The translations under genes were made by a program, and so were the position numbers. Under the pieces are notes generated by a model that saw only the letters and a list, made by a program, of their open reading frames with translations, searched no databases and had not been told where the DNA came from. From positions 62,001-126,000 of the forward strand of contig NZ_JAUSTE010000003.1 of the NCBI RefSeq assembly GCF_030812675.1: a stretch of 64,000 nucleotides of DNA, written 5' to 3'. Shown here one piece after another: positions 17,833 through 25,881 of the stretch (position 1 is the first letter of the stretch; each line of letters opens with the position of its first letter). The DNA is from Sinomonas atrocyanea. GTDB taxonomy: Bacteria; Actinomycetota; Actinomycetes; Actinomycetales; Micrococcaceae.

Positions 17833-20021
17833 CCGGCGCGCGGACGCCCCTCCGGGGGACGCGGCGGCCCCATCGCGGACGCGCGGCCGGCCGGCAGCCG
17901 GGCCGGGTCCGCACCCACTGGATCGTGCTCGCGGGGCTGCTGATCGGACTCGCGATCGCCCTGGCCGTCCAGGGCTACACCCAGCATCTGGCCGGGATCG
18001 GGGACGACTCCGTGCCCGCCGCGGCCGGCTCTTCAGGGGTGCCGGCCGCGGTACTCGACGGGGGCCCCGTGGTCGACGCGAGGTCGTCCACCGTCCGCAC
18101 CGCCCGCCCGCCCGAGCGCACGCTGGCCCTCACCTTCGACGACGGTCCCGACCCGACGTGGACTCCCCGGATCCTGGACGTCCTCAAGGCCCACCATGTC
18201 CACGCGACCTTCTTCGTGGTGGGCACGGCGGCGATCGACCACCCGGACCTCGTCCGACGGATGATCGCAGAGGGCCACGAGGTCGGGATCCACACGCTCA
18301 CGCACGCCGACCTGGGGAAGATCCCCGAGTGGCGGCGCCAGCTCGAGGTGCAGGGCGCCCAGCGTGCCGTCACAGGGATCACCGGCAGGACCGCCACGCT
18401 CCTGCGTCCCCCGTACAGCTCGGAGAACGATGCGGTCACCACGCAGACGTGGTCCGCGATGCTCTCGAGTGCCTCGGACGGCTACCTCACGGTGCTCAGC
18501 ACGCTCGACAGCGAGGACTGGTCACGGCCGGGGGTGCCGCAGATCGTCAAGAACGCCGTCCCGACGGGCAGCCAGGGCCAGGTCCTGCTCATGCACGACG
18601 GCGGCGGCGACCGCAGCGAGACCGTGTCGGCCCTCGAGCAGGTGCTCGAGCGGGCGGCGGCGCAGGGGGACCGTGTCACCAGCGTGGGCGACGCGCTGGG
18701 CATCACGACCATGCGCACGGCCCCTCCGGCGGAGCAGGCTGTCGGGGCCGCCTTTGTGGGCGGTGTCCAGGCCAGCGGGACGGTCGTGGCCGTGATCTCG
18801 TGGCTGCTCGCAGTGAGCGGAGTCGTGACGCTGGTCCGGGCCGTCCTCGTGGTGGCCGTGGCGTCCCGCCACCACCGGCTCGCGCGGCGTGGGCGGCGCC
18901 GACGGGATGCGCCGCTGCGGCCGGAGGTCACCGAACCCGTCACGGTGATCGTTCCGGCCTACAACGAGTCTGCGGGCATCGAGGCCGCTGTGCGGTCTAT
19001 CGCCGCCTCCGACTACCCGGTGGAGATCATCGTGGTGGACGACGGCTCGACGGACGGCACCGCGGACATCGTCGAGGCCCTCGCGCTGCCCGGGGTGACC
19101 GTGCTGCGCCAGGAGAACGGCGGCAAGCCCTCGGCACTCAACACGGGGCTTCGCGCCGCCTCGCACGAGGTGGTCGTCATGGTCGACGGCGACACCGTCT
19201 TCGAACCCGGCACCGTCCGTGCGCTCGTGCAGCCCCTGGCCGACCCCCGGGTCGGTGCCGTCTCAGGCAACACCAAGGTCGCCAACCGGGACGGCGTCCT
19301 GGGCGCGTGGCAGCACATCGAGTATGTCGTCGGCTTCAACCTGGACAGGCGGCTGTTCGACCTCGCCGAATGCATGCCGACGGTCCCGGGGGCCATCGGC
19401 GCCTTCCGGCGCGACGTGCTGCTGCACCTCGGCGGCGTCAGCAGCGACACGCTCGCGGAGGACACGGACCTGACCATGGCGCTGTGCCGGGACGGCTGGC
19501 GGGTGGTGTACAAGGACAGCGCGCGGGCCTGGACCGAGGCCCCGGCAACCCTGGGTGCCCTCTGGAAGCAGCGGTACCGGTGGTGCTACGGGACCCTGCA
19601 GGCGATGTGGAAGCACCGCGGGGCCGTGCTGCAGGGCGGCGCGGCGGGCAAGCTGGGACGGCGCGGGCTCGGCTACCTCCTCGTGCTGCAGGTCCTCCTG
19701 CCGCTCTTCGCGCCGATCGTGGACGTGTTCGCGCTGTACGGCCTGGTGTTCCTCGACCCCGTGCGGATCGGCGTGCTGTGGCTGGCCTTCATGGGCGCCC
19801 AGCTGGCGATGGCGGCCTACGCGTTCCGCCTGGACCGCGAGAAGCTGGGGCCGCTGTGGACGCTGCCCCTTCAGCAGGTCGTGTACCGCCAGCTCATGTA
19901 CCTCGTGGTCATCCAGTCCGTGTTCACGGCGCTCGCCGGCCTGCACCTGAAATGGCACCGCATGGAACGCTACGGGAGCCTGAATGTCCCGGCCGCGTCA
20001 GAGGGGTCCGTCAGTCGGTGA
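17829..20021 (+). CDS. bifunctional polysaccharide deacetylase-glycosyltransferase (MatB-like fusion)
   Basis: The 730-residue protein joins two enzymes. After a first membrane segment (residues 31-50) comes a NodB deacetylase with TFDDGP (102-107), the metal motif HTLTH (155-159) and RPPYS (193-197). A second membrane segment (about 318-345) leads to a processive GT2 domain with DDGSTDGT (404-411), DGD (453-455), EDTD (544-547) and QRYRW (581-585), then C-terminal membrane segments. This puts the deacetylase outside and the synthase inside. Streptomyces MatB has the same plan and makes a partly deacetylated poly-N-acetylglucosamine-like matrix polymer; that product is inferred here. The GTG overlaps the stop of the Pro/Ala-rich gene. 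Confidence 0.9.
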   Translation: MTGARTPLRGTRRPHRGRAAGRQPGRVRTHWIVLAGLLIGLAIALAVQGYTQHLAGIGDDSVPAAAGSSGVPAAVLDGGPVVDARSSTVRTARPPERTLALTFDDGPDPTWTPRILDVLKAHHVHATFFVVGTAAIDHPDLVRRMIAEGHEVGIHTLTHADLGKIPEWRRQLEVQGAQRAVTGITGRTATLLRPPYSSENDAVTTQTWSAMLSSASDGYLTVLSTLDSEDWSRPGVPQIVKNAVPTGSQGQVLLMHDGGGDRSETVSALEQVLERAAAQGDRVTSVGDALGITTMRTAPPAEQAVGAAFVGGVQASGTVVAVISWLLAVSGVVTLVRAVLVVAVASRHHRLARRGRRRRDAPLRPEVTEPVTVIVPAYNESAGIEAAVRSIAASDYPVEIIVVDDGSTDGTADIVEALALPGVTVLRQENGGKPSALNTGLRAASHEVVVMVDGDTVFEPGTVRALVQPLADPRVGAVSGNTKVANRDGVLGAWQHIEYVVGFNLDRRLFDLAECMPTVPGAIGAFRRDVLLHLGGVSSDTLAEDTDLTMALCRDGWRVVYKDSARAWTEAPATLGALWKQRYRWCYGTLQAMWKHRGAVLQGGAAGKLGRRGLGYLLVLQVLLPLFAPIVDVFALYGLVFLDPVRIGVLWLAFMGAQLAMAAYAFRLDREKLGPLWTLPLQQVVYRQLMYLVVIQSVFTALAGLHLKWHRMERYGSLNVPAASEGSVSR

Positions 20022-21414
20022 CCTCGGCGCGGACCTCCTCGGACTCGACGTAGTTGTAGACCTCCGGGAGGATGAACTTCGCGGAGAGGAACCCGATGAG
20101 GGACAGGACGGAGACGGCCAGGGTCGCCCCGACGGGGCCCCACGCGGTGGTCATGAACGGGAACACGAACGCGCCGAAGAACGAGGCCGCCTTCACGAAG
20201 ACGTAGCCGAACCCGGAGGCCGTGGCCTTGAACCGCGCCGGCGCGACCATGGACGCGATCGTCATGCCGTTGGAGGCGTCCCAGTAGTGGCCCCACATCA
20301 GCACTGCAGCGCCCAGGACGATCAGCCATTCGACCTTGGCGCCCAGCGCGAACGCCCCCACCACGAGGCCGACGAACGCGAGGCCGAAGCCCCACATGGC
20401 CACGCCGCGATGGCCGGTGCGGTGGATCATCACCGGGGCGAGGAAGCCCGAGATCGTGGCCAGGACATAGATGGCCGCGGTGACGATGTTCGTGCCCGTC
20501 ATGTTGGCGTTCGAGGCGACCCCGACGCCGGCGGTCACGAGGATGACGGGAAGGTAGAAGCCGAACGCCGTGAACTCGGCGCCCTGGCACGCGTTGGAGA
20601 TCCAGGCGAAGATCGTGGCGCGCCGCTTGGTGCGGTCGGCCCAGATCACCTGCAGGAAGTCGCCCACCTTGGGCCGCAGGAGCTTCACGTCCTCGTTCGG
20701 GAGCATGTCGAGCGGCTCGTCGAAGAGGCGCAGCGAGACTTCCTTGGCCTTGGTGAACCTGCCCTGGTGGATGAGCGAGAGCGGGGTCTCGGGCAGATCG
20801 AGCCGGGCCAGCAGCAGGATGAAGGCGGGCACCGCGCCGATGGCCAGCGCCACCCGCCACAGGATGGCGTGGTCGGTCCCGGCGACATACATGATGGTGA
20901 TGACCACGATCGAGAGCACCTCGCCGAGGCCGAACATCCCCTGCCAGCGGCTGCCCATCCTGTCGCGGGCGCCCTTGGACATCGACTCCATGATGTAGGC
21001 GTAGCCGTTGGAGATGTCCGAGCCGAGCGGGATGCCGATGAGGATGCGCAGGATGATCAGGTCCCAGACGTTCTGCGAGAACCCCTGCGCGATCGCGAGC
21101 ACGATGAACAGCACCATCGTGAGGATGAACACGCGCTTGCGGCCCAGCCTGTCCGCGACGACGCCGCCGAGCACCGCGCCGAGGAGCGCGCCGCCCTGGA
21201 CGCCGGCGGTCAGCCAGCCGAGCTCGAATGCGCTGGGGTGGTACTCGGTCTTGATGAAGACGAGGACGAAGGAGAGCGCATACAGGTCCCATGCCTCGAT
21301 GAGGATCGTGGCGATCATCATCCAGCCGCCGCGCCGGCTGGACACGGTGCCGGCCTTGTTCATCAGCAGCTGCGTCGCCTCGTCGGACAGCCTGCGGATA
21401 GTGGTCTGGTCCAT
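20011..21414 (-). CDS. MFS transporter, sugar-porter-like
   Basis: The 467-residue protein has 12 predicted membrane segments and the MFS loop-2 motif ADRLGRKRVFI (about residues 83-93), repeated weakly in the second half. LDLPETPLSLIHQGRFTKAKE at the central loop resembles the PESPRWL..GR block of sugar porters, so uptake of a sugar or other small organic compound by proton symport is likely; the substrate is unknown. ATG at 21414 follows a strong GGGGGAGG site. A promoter with flanking repeats at 21500-21548 suggests specific repression. Its 3' end overlaps that of the NodB-GT2 gene by 11 bp. Confidence 0.85.
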   Translation of the reverse strand: MDQTTIRRLSDEATQLLMNKAGTVSSRRGGWMMIATILIEAWDLYALSFVLVFIKTEYHPSAFELGWLTAGVQGGALLGAVLGGVVADRLGRKRVFILTMVLFIVLAIAQGFSQNVWDLIILRILIGIPLGSDISNGYAYIMESMSKGARDRMGSRWQGMFGLGEVLSIVVITIMYVAGTDHAILWRVALAIGAVPAFILLLARLDLPETPLSLIHQGRFTKAKEVSLRLFDEPLDMLPNEDVKLLRPKVGDFLQVIWADRTKRRATIFAWISNACQGAEFTAFGFYLPVILVTAGVGVASNANMTGTNIVTAAIYVLATISGFLAPVMIHRTGHRGVAMWGFGLAFVGLVVGAFALGAKVEWLIVLGAAVLMWGHYWDASNGMTIASMVAPARFKATASGFGYVFVKAASFFGAFVFPFMTTAWGPVGATLAVSVLSLIGFLSAKFILPEVYNYVESEEVRAEVTD

Positions 21415-21499
21415 CGGTGCCTCCCCCTGTCGGGAGTCCCGCACCGGGTACCGGACTCCGTGGCCTGTGGCCCCGGTCACCGTCGTGCCGGGCACAGCG

Positions 21500-21548
21500 A
21501 GACTAAGCCTCGGCGAGTCCTCCGGCAACACGTTGCCACGCGTTGCCA
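21500..21548 (-). promoter_or_regulatory. promoter plus phased operator-like repeats upstream of the MFS gene
   Basis: On the minus strand TTGCCG (21528-21523) and TAGTCT (21505-21500) are 17 bp apart, a good -35/-10 pair about 85 bp upstream of the ATG at 21414. CGTTGCCA occurs at 21531-21538 and again at 21541-21548, exactly 10 bp apart, and an inverted GGCAAC lies at 21524-21529. The repeats cover and flank the -35, as expected for a repressor or activator site. The protein that binds is unknown. Confidence 0.55.
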
Positions 21549-21564
21549 TGGGGGTCGGGGAAGA

Positions 21565-21885
21565 TCAGGGGCGGCCGTCGGCGCGGTCGCGCCCCGAGGC
21601 ACCCGGGCCCTTCTGCGAGGAGCCGCTGGCCTCCGGTCCTCCGGGCCCGTCGCCGGTGCGGGGCTCCTCGCCGGCGCGGGACTCCTCGACCTGGGCGCGG
21701 TAGCGGATGCGGCGGAGGCGGCGGACCATGTCGATGATGAGGAAGATCGTCAGGAGCACCACGAAGGCGGTGGCCGCGAACCCCCAGTTCCCGGGCGTGA
21801 TCATGTCCTCGCTGAGCCCCGGCCGCAGGGTGCCCGAGGGCGACGGGGCCGGTGTCTGGGTGAGGGCAACGAGGAGATTCTGCAC
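21565..21885 (-). CDS. small single-pass membrane protein downstream of mca
   Basis: The product has 106 residues: a short outside N-terminus (VQNLLVALTQTPAPSPSG), one membrane segment at about residues 31-50 (WGFAATAFVVLLTIFLIIDM), a basic stop-transfer patch (RRLRRIRYR) and a charged, Gly/Pro-rich cytoplasmic tail. I do not recognise a named family. It begins 5 bp before the mca stop region on the same strand, and the GTG at 21885 has TACGAT 6 nt upstream, so it may be read both from mca and from its own leaderless promoter. Position next to mca is the only hint of role. Confidence 0.7.
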   Translation of the reverse strand: MQNLLVALTQTPAPSPSGTLRPGLSEDMITPGNWGFAATAFVVLLTIFLIIDMVRRLRRIRYRAQVEESRAGEEPRTGDGPGGPEASGSSQKGPGASGRDRADGRP

Positions 21886-21889
21886 CGAT

Positions 21890-22795
21890 CTATCGTAGCC
21901 CGGCGAAGAGGTCCCCCTCGGTCGTCCCCTCCTCCGGGAAGCCCACCGCAGACTCGATGAGGGCGTAGTCCTCCCAGGGCCACTCGCGCTGGCGCAGCTC
22001 GAGCGGGACGGCGAAGAACCACCCGTCCGGGTCGATCTGCGTGGCGTGGGCGAGCAGAGCCCGGTCCCGGACCTCGAAGTACTCGGCGCACTCGACATGG
22101 GTGGTCACCCGGTGGCGCGTGGTCCAGGGCCGGTGCCCCTCGGCGTCGTTCTCGGAGGCACGGGCAATCCAGTCGGCGTACGGCGAGGTGAGCCCGGCGG
22201 CGACGAGCGCGTCATGGATGCGGCGAACCTTGTTCGGGTTGAACGAGACGTCGTAGTAGAGCTTAGAGGGGGCCCAGGGTGCCCCGGCGTCGGGGTAGGC
22301 GCCGTCCTGTCCCGCGGCCCGGAACGCCTCCACGGCCACACGGTGGGCCATGATGTGGTCGGGGTGGGGGTAGCCGCCGTTCTCGTCGTAGGCCACGACC
22401 ACGTGCGGGCGGAATTCGCGCATGAGCCGCACGAGCGGCGCGGAGGCCTGCTCGATCGGCAGCGTCGCGAAGGAGCCCCACGGCAGCGGCGGCAGCGGGT
22501 CGCCCTCCGGCAGGCCCGAATCGATGAACCCGAGCCAGCGGTGGTCGACCCCGAGGATCTCGCGGGCGGCCGCCATCTCGAGGCGCCGCGCCCCGGCCAT
22601 GTCCCGCCGGGGATGGGGGGCGTCGACGATGTGCGGGTTCTGGATGTCCCCGCGGGAGCCGTCGGTGCAGGAGACGACCATCACCTCGTGTCCCTCGGCG
22701 AGGTACTTCGCCATCATCGGGGCGCCCTTGCTCGACTCGTCGTCGGGATGGGCGTGCACGGCGAGGAGGCGCAGGGCGCTATCGGTCTCTGACAC
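21890..22795 (-). CDS. mca: mycothiol S-conjugate amidase
   Basis: The 301-residue protein belongs to the zinc-dependent LmbE/PIG-L family. Metal ligands are in AVHAHPDDESSKGAPMMAKY (AHPDDE at about residues 12-17) and in YPHPDHIMAHRVAVEAF. The S-S-K-G after HPDDE and the length point to Mca, which cleaves mycothiol adducts of toxins and antibiotics so the mercapturic acid can be exported, rather than to the biosynthetic deacetylase MshB. Mycothiol is restricted to actinobacteria, which supports the host assignment. GTG at 22795 has AGGAG just upstream and shares a divergent promoter core with the DUF4307 gene. Confidence 0.93.
   Translation of the reverse strand: MSETDSALRLLAVHAHPDDESSKGAPMMAKYLAEGHEVMVVSCTDGSRGDIQNPHIVDAPHPRRDMAGARRLEMAAAREILGVDHRWLGFIDSGLPEGDPLPPLPWGSFATLPIEQASAPLVRLMREFRPHVVVAYDENGGYPHPDHIMAHRVAVEAFRAAGQDGAYPDAGAPWAPSKLYYDVSFNPNKVRRIHDALVAAGLTSPYADWIARASENDAEGHRPWTTRHRVTTHVECAEYFEVRDRALLAHATQIDPDGWFFAVPLELRQREWPWEDYALIESAVGFPEEGTTEGDLFAGLR
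21892..21897 (-). promoter_or_regulatory. -10 box (TACGAT) inside the mca 3' end for the small membrane protein gene
   Basis: TACGAT on the minus strand ends 6 nt before the GTG at 21885 and overlaps the last codons of mca. Confidence 0.45.
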
Positions 22796-22801
22796 GTCTC
22801 C

Positions 22802-22809
22802 TAGAATAG
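22802..22809. promoter_or_regulatory. overlapping divergent -10 boxes of mca and DUF4307
   Basis: TAGAAT at 22802-22807 reads right, 6 nt before the GTG at 22814. TATTCT on the other strand (22809-22804) reads left, 8 nt before the mca GTG at 22795. The two boxes share four bases, so polymerases would compete for one 8-bp core. Confidence 0.55.
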
Positions 22810-22813
22810 TCAG

Positions 22814-23230
22814 GTGACCGACTCCCCCGCTCTCGCTGCCCGCTACGGCGCCCCCCGGCGCGGATTCACCAGGCAGCGGGCCCGGATCGTCATCGTCGTG
22901 GCCCTCGTGGTGGGCATCGCGGTGGCCGCATGGCTCACCTACACGTCGACCGTCCGCGCCGGCGTGAGCTCGAACGACATCGGCTTCTCGACCCCGGACC
23001 CGTGGCACGCCGAGATCGACTTCCAGGTGACCAAGGACGCCTCCGCCACCGCAGTCTGCGCCGTCCACGCCCTGTCCGACGCCTACGCCGTGGTGGGCTT
23101 CAAGGAGGTCGAGATCGGCCCGGACGCTGGCGGCTCGGGGACCACCACGAGGCTGCAGCGGGTCCCGCTGCGCACCGAGACCGCGGCGGTCTCCGGCGTC
23201 GTCGACTCCTGCTGGCTCAAGGGCACCTAG
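22814..23230 (+). CDS. DUF4307 membrane protein
   Basis: The 138-residue protein has a cytoplasmic basic start (YGAPRRGFTRQRAR), one membrane segment at about residues 26-42 (IVIVVALVVGIAVAAWL) and an outside domain with VSSNDIGFSTPDPWHAEIDF and the paired cysteines of ATAVCAVHALSDAYAVVG and VVDSCWLKG, which could form a disulfide. This matches DUF4307, an actinobacterial family of unknown function that commonly lies between mca and greA, as here. The GTG start is leaderless-type. Confidence 0.85.
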   Translation: MTDSPALAARYGAPRRGFTRQRARIVIVVALVVGIAVAAWLTYTSTVRAGVSSNDIGFSTPDPWHAEIDFQVTKDASATAVCAVHALSDAYAVVGFKEVEIGPDAGGSGTTTRLQRVPLRTETAAVSGVVDSCWLKGT

Positions 23231-23253
23231 CCGGACACGCCCCGCAGGCCAGC

Positions 23254-23289
23254 TTGGGATTGGGACCCCGGATCACTAGACTGGTCTAA
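23254..23289 (+). promoter_or_regulatory. candidate greA promoter region with a TAGAC..GTCTA palindrome
   Basis: TTGGGA occurs at 23254-23259 and 23260-23265, and TCTAAT at 23284-23289 lies 18 bp after the second. The -10 overlaps a 12-bp imperfect palindrome TAGACTGGTCTA (23277-23288). This would give a leader of about 110 nt before the greA start at 23405. The exact boxes are uncertain. Confidence 0.4.
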
Positions 23290-23404
23290 TACCCATTGCC
23301 CCGCCGGTGGTCGAGAAAGCGCTCCCGAGGCATCGCGCCTCGTATCAGGTGCGTACGTTCCGCTGGTGGGGTCTTTGCATGGAGAGACGTTACAAGGAGA
23401 CGAC

Positions 23405-23902
23405 ATGTCCACCACGACCCATCAGGGCGGCCCCTGGCTCACGCAGGAGGCGTACGACCGTCTCAAGGCCGAGCTGGACCACCTCTCAGGGCCCGGCCGT
23501 CATGAGATCGTCGAGAGGATCGAGGCTGCCCGCCAGGAGGGCGACCTCAAGGAGAACGGCGGCTACCACGCCGCCAAGGAGGAGCAGGGCAAGATCGAGG
23601 CCCGCATCCGCCAGCTGACCGACCTGCTGCGCAACGCCCAGGTGGGCGAGAAGCCCGCGGACGACGGCGTCGTCGAGCCCGGCATGCTCGTGGTCGCCAA
23701 GATCGCCGGCGAGGAGGAGCGCTTCCTCCTCGGCTCGCGCGAGATCGCCGACGGCGGCACGGACATGGACGTGTTCAGCGAGAAGTCCCCGCTCGGTGCC
23801 GCGATCGTCGGCCACAAGCAGGGTGACAAGCTGTCCTACACCGCCCCGAACGGCAAGGAGATCAAGGTCGAGATCATCTCGGCCACGCCCTACAACGGCT
23901 GA
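23405..23902 (+). CDS. greA: transcription elongation factor GreA
   Basis: The 165-residue protein is GreA, which enters the RNA polymerase secondary channel and stimulates cleavage of backtracked RNA. The N-terminal coiled coil carries the conserved AARQEGDLKENGGYHAAKEE, whose acidic tip (D and E in GDLKEN) assists catalysis, and the C-terminal FKBP-like domain ends with LSYTAPNGKEIKVEIISATP. ATG at 23405 is chosen because AAGGAG precedes it; the frame is open 39 bp further upstream. DUF4307 lies just upstream and a long hairpin closes the unit. Confidence 0.95.
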   Translation: MSTTTHQGGPWLTQEAYDRLKAELDHLSGPGRHEIVERIEAARQEGDLKENGGYHAAKEEQGKIEARIRQLTDLLRNAQVGEKPADDGVVEPGMLVVAKIAGEEERFLLGSREIADGGTDMDVFSEKSPLGAAIVGHKQGDKLSYTAPNGKEIKVEIISATPYNG

Positions 23903-23917
23903 TCCCGCCCCAGCACG

Positions 23918-23976
23918 CCCAGACGCACGACGGCGCCGCTCCCCTCGCGGGGGGACGGCGCCGTCGTGCGTCTGGG
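23918..23976. terminator. 21-bp perfect stem hairpin between convergent greA and rhomboid genes
   Basis: Bases 23918-23938 are perfectly complementary to 23956-23976, with a 17-nt loop. The stem core ACGACGGCGCCG is shared with the hairpin after livF. The site ends both greA and the convergent rhomboid gene. There is no T-tract, so termination would depend on the stem alone. Confidence 0.75.
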
Positions 23977-23988
23977 AACCAGGGCGGC

Positions 23989-24585
23989 TCAGGCCGCCGC
24001 GCGCCCGCGGGGCCTGAGGACGATGGCTGCGGCCACGCCGCCGGCGAGGCCGAACAGGTGGGCCTGCCAGGAGATGCCGCTGCCCACCGTGGGCAGGATG
24101 CCCAGGAGCACGCCGCCGTAGACGGCGAACAGCACGAGCGCGAGCAGGATCTGCCCCCAGCTGCGGTTGAAGAATCCGCGCACGAGCAGGAACCCGAACA
24201 GGCCGAAGATCACCCCGGACGCCCCGACCGTGATCGACGGGCGGCCGAGGAGGCTCCCGAACATCCACACGCCCAGTCCCGAGCCGAACCAGGAGAGGAC
24301 CACGGCGGTGAGGAAGTGCCTCAGGCCCGCGAGGAAGGCGAGGAATCCGAAGACGAACAGGGGCAGGGTGTTGGCGAGCAGGTGGGCCCAGCTCGTCGAG
24401 TCATGGACGAGGGGCGAGGTGAGGACGTCGGGCAGGCTGCTCACGTCGCGGGGCCTGATCCCGAACATGCGGGTGAGCAGCCCGAAGGTGGCCATGTTCA
24501 CGAGTTCGATCAGGTAGAGCACCGCTGTCACAGCGGTCATGGTCGCGAGACCGGCCCGGGCCCGCACTGCGAGGCGCGTGTCCAT
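23989..24585 (-). CDS. rhomboid family intramembrane serine protease
   Basis: The 198-residue protein has about six membrane segments. The catalytic serine is in VGASGVIFGLFGFL (G-A-S-G, around residue 123) and the histidine in SWQAHLFGLAGG (around residue 176), the two residues of the rhomboid dyad. The conserved early HLLANTLPLFVFG block is present, with the Asn of the oxyanion site. Rhomboids cut membrane helices of partner proteins; its targets are unknown. ATG at 24585 has a GGAGGGG site. It lies downstream of ilvA on the same strand with a 31-bp gap, so co-transcription is possible. Confidence 0.92.
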   Translation of the reverse strand: MDTRLAVRARAGLATMTAVTAVLYLIELVNMATFGLLTRMFGIRPRDVSSLPDVLTSPLVHDSTSWAHLLANTLPLFVFGFLAFLAGLRHFLTAVVLSWFGSGLGVWMFGSLLGRPSITVGASGVIFGLFGFLLVRGFFNRSWGQILLALVLFAVYGGVLLGILPTVGSGISWQAHLFGLAGGVAAAIVLRPRGRAAA

Positions 24586-24616
24586 CCCTGCCCCCTCCCG
24601 CCACGACCGCGTGGCC

Positions 24617-25870
24617 TCAGACGTGCATGACGATCGGCTGGAACCCTTCGGCGCGCAGCGCGCGCAGCACCTGGTCGGAGTGCTCGTGGCCCTTGGTCTC
24701 CATGTCGATGGTGATCGCCACGTCTCCCATGGCGATCGAGCCGCCGACCCGGGTGTGGTCCACGCCGGTGACGTTCGCGTCGTTCTCGGCGATGATGCGG
24801 GAGATGGTGGCGAGCGAGCCCGGGCGGTCGTCGAGCATCATGCGGACGGTGAGGAAGCGCCCGGCGGCGGAGAGGCCGCGCTGGATGACCTTGAGCATGA
24901 GCATCGGGTCGATGTTGCCCCCCGAGAGGATCACGACCGTCTTCTTCGCATCGATGCCGAGCTCGGCGAGCTTGCCGTCCATGAGGGCGGCCACGCCCAC
25001 CGCCCCGGCGGGCTCGACGACGAGCTTGGCGCGCTCGAGCAGGAAGATCAGGGCACGGGCCAGCGAGTCCTCGCTCACCGTGACGACGTCGTCCACGAGC
25101 TCCCGGATGATGCTGAACGGGATCTGGCCCGGGAGCCCCACGGCGATGCCGTCCGCCATCGTCGCGACCTTCGGCAGCGGCACCACGGCGTCCGCGGCGA
25201 GCGAGGGCGGGTAGGCCGCCGCGTTCTCGGCCTGGACGCCGATCACGCGGATCTCGCGTCCGAGCTCGGCGGCCTTGGCCTTCAGCGCCACGGTGACGCC
25301 GGCGAGGAGGCCGCCGCCGCCGACGCCCATGAGGACCGTGTCCACGTCCGGGACCTGCTCGAGGATCTCGAGGCCGATCGTGCCCTGCCCCGAGACGACG
25401 TCCGCGTTGTCGAACGGGTGCACGAACACCGCGCCCGTCTCGTCAGCGAAGCGCTTGGCCTCGGCCAGCGCCTCGTCGACGTTGTGGCCGTGCAGGACCA
25501 CCTCGGCGCCGTGGCTCCGGGTCGCCTGCAGCTTCGGCAGGGCGACGCCGAGCGGCATGTAGATGCGGGCGCGGATGCCGAGGCGCTTGGCCGCGGAGGC
25601 GACGCCCTGGGCATGGTTGCCGGCGGAGGCCGCGACGACGCCCCGCCGCTTCTCCGACTCGCTCAGCCGGGCCATGCGCACGTAGGCGCCGCGGACCTTG
25701 AACGACCCGGCGCGCTGGAGGTTCTCGCACTTGAAGAAGACCTCGCCGCCGACCTGCTGTCCCAGCGCGCGGGACTGCTCAATCGGGGTCCTGGCAATAA
25801 TGCCCTCGAGCAGCTCCTGTGCGGCAAGAACGTCGTCGAGCGTCACAGCGAGAGTCGAGAGGGCCTTCAT
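24617..25870 (-). CDS. ilvA: threonine ammonia-lyase (threonine dehydratase) with ACT domain
   Basis: The 417-residue PLP enzyme converts threonine to 2-oxobutanoate and ammonia, the first step towards isoleucine. The PLP lysine lies in QRAGSFKVRGAY (around residue 58), the phosphate loop in GVGGGGLLAG and the substrate loop in ASAGNHAQGVA. A single C-terminal ACT domain (about residues 335-415, VRMMLDDRPGSLATISRIIA) makes it like the shorter TdcB/IlvA-type enzymes. It may act in biosynthesis or degradation. Its AGGAG site overlaps the stop codon of the upstream AI-2E-family gene, so translation is probably coupled. Confidence 0.93.
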   Translation of the reverse strand: MKALSTLAVTLDDVLAAQELLEGIIARTPIEQSRALGQQVGGEVFFKCENLQRAGSFKVRGAYVRMARLSESEKRRGVVAASAGNHAQGVASAAKRLGIRARIYMPLGVALPKLQATRSHGAEVVLHGHNVDEALAEAKRFADETGAVFVHPFDNADVVSGQGTIGLEILEQVPDVDTVLMGVGGGGLLAGVTVALKAKAAELGREIRVIGVQAENAAAYPPSLAADAVVPLPKVATMADGIAVGLPGQIPFSIIRELVDDVVTVSEDSLARALIFLLERAKLVVEPAGAVGVAALMDGKLAELGIDAKKTVVILSGGNIDPMLMLKVIQRGLSAAGRFLTVRMMLDDRPGSLATISRIIAENDANVTGVDHTRVGGSIAMGDVAITIDMETKGHEHSDQVLRALRAEGFQPIVMHV

Positions 25871-25881
25871 GCTCAGTGCTC

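Noticed and set aside
18600-20021. Separate deacetylase and glycosyltransferase genes
   Set aside because: The frame is continuous through the linker, with a membrane segment between the domains and no stop or start signal, so it is a true fusion.
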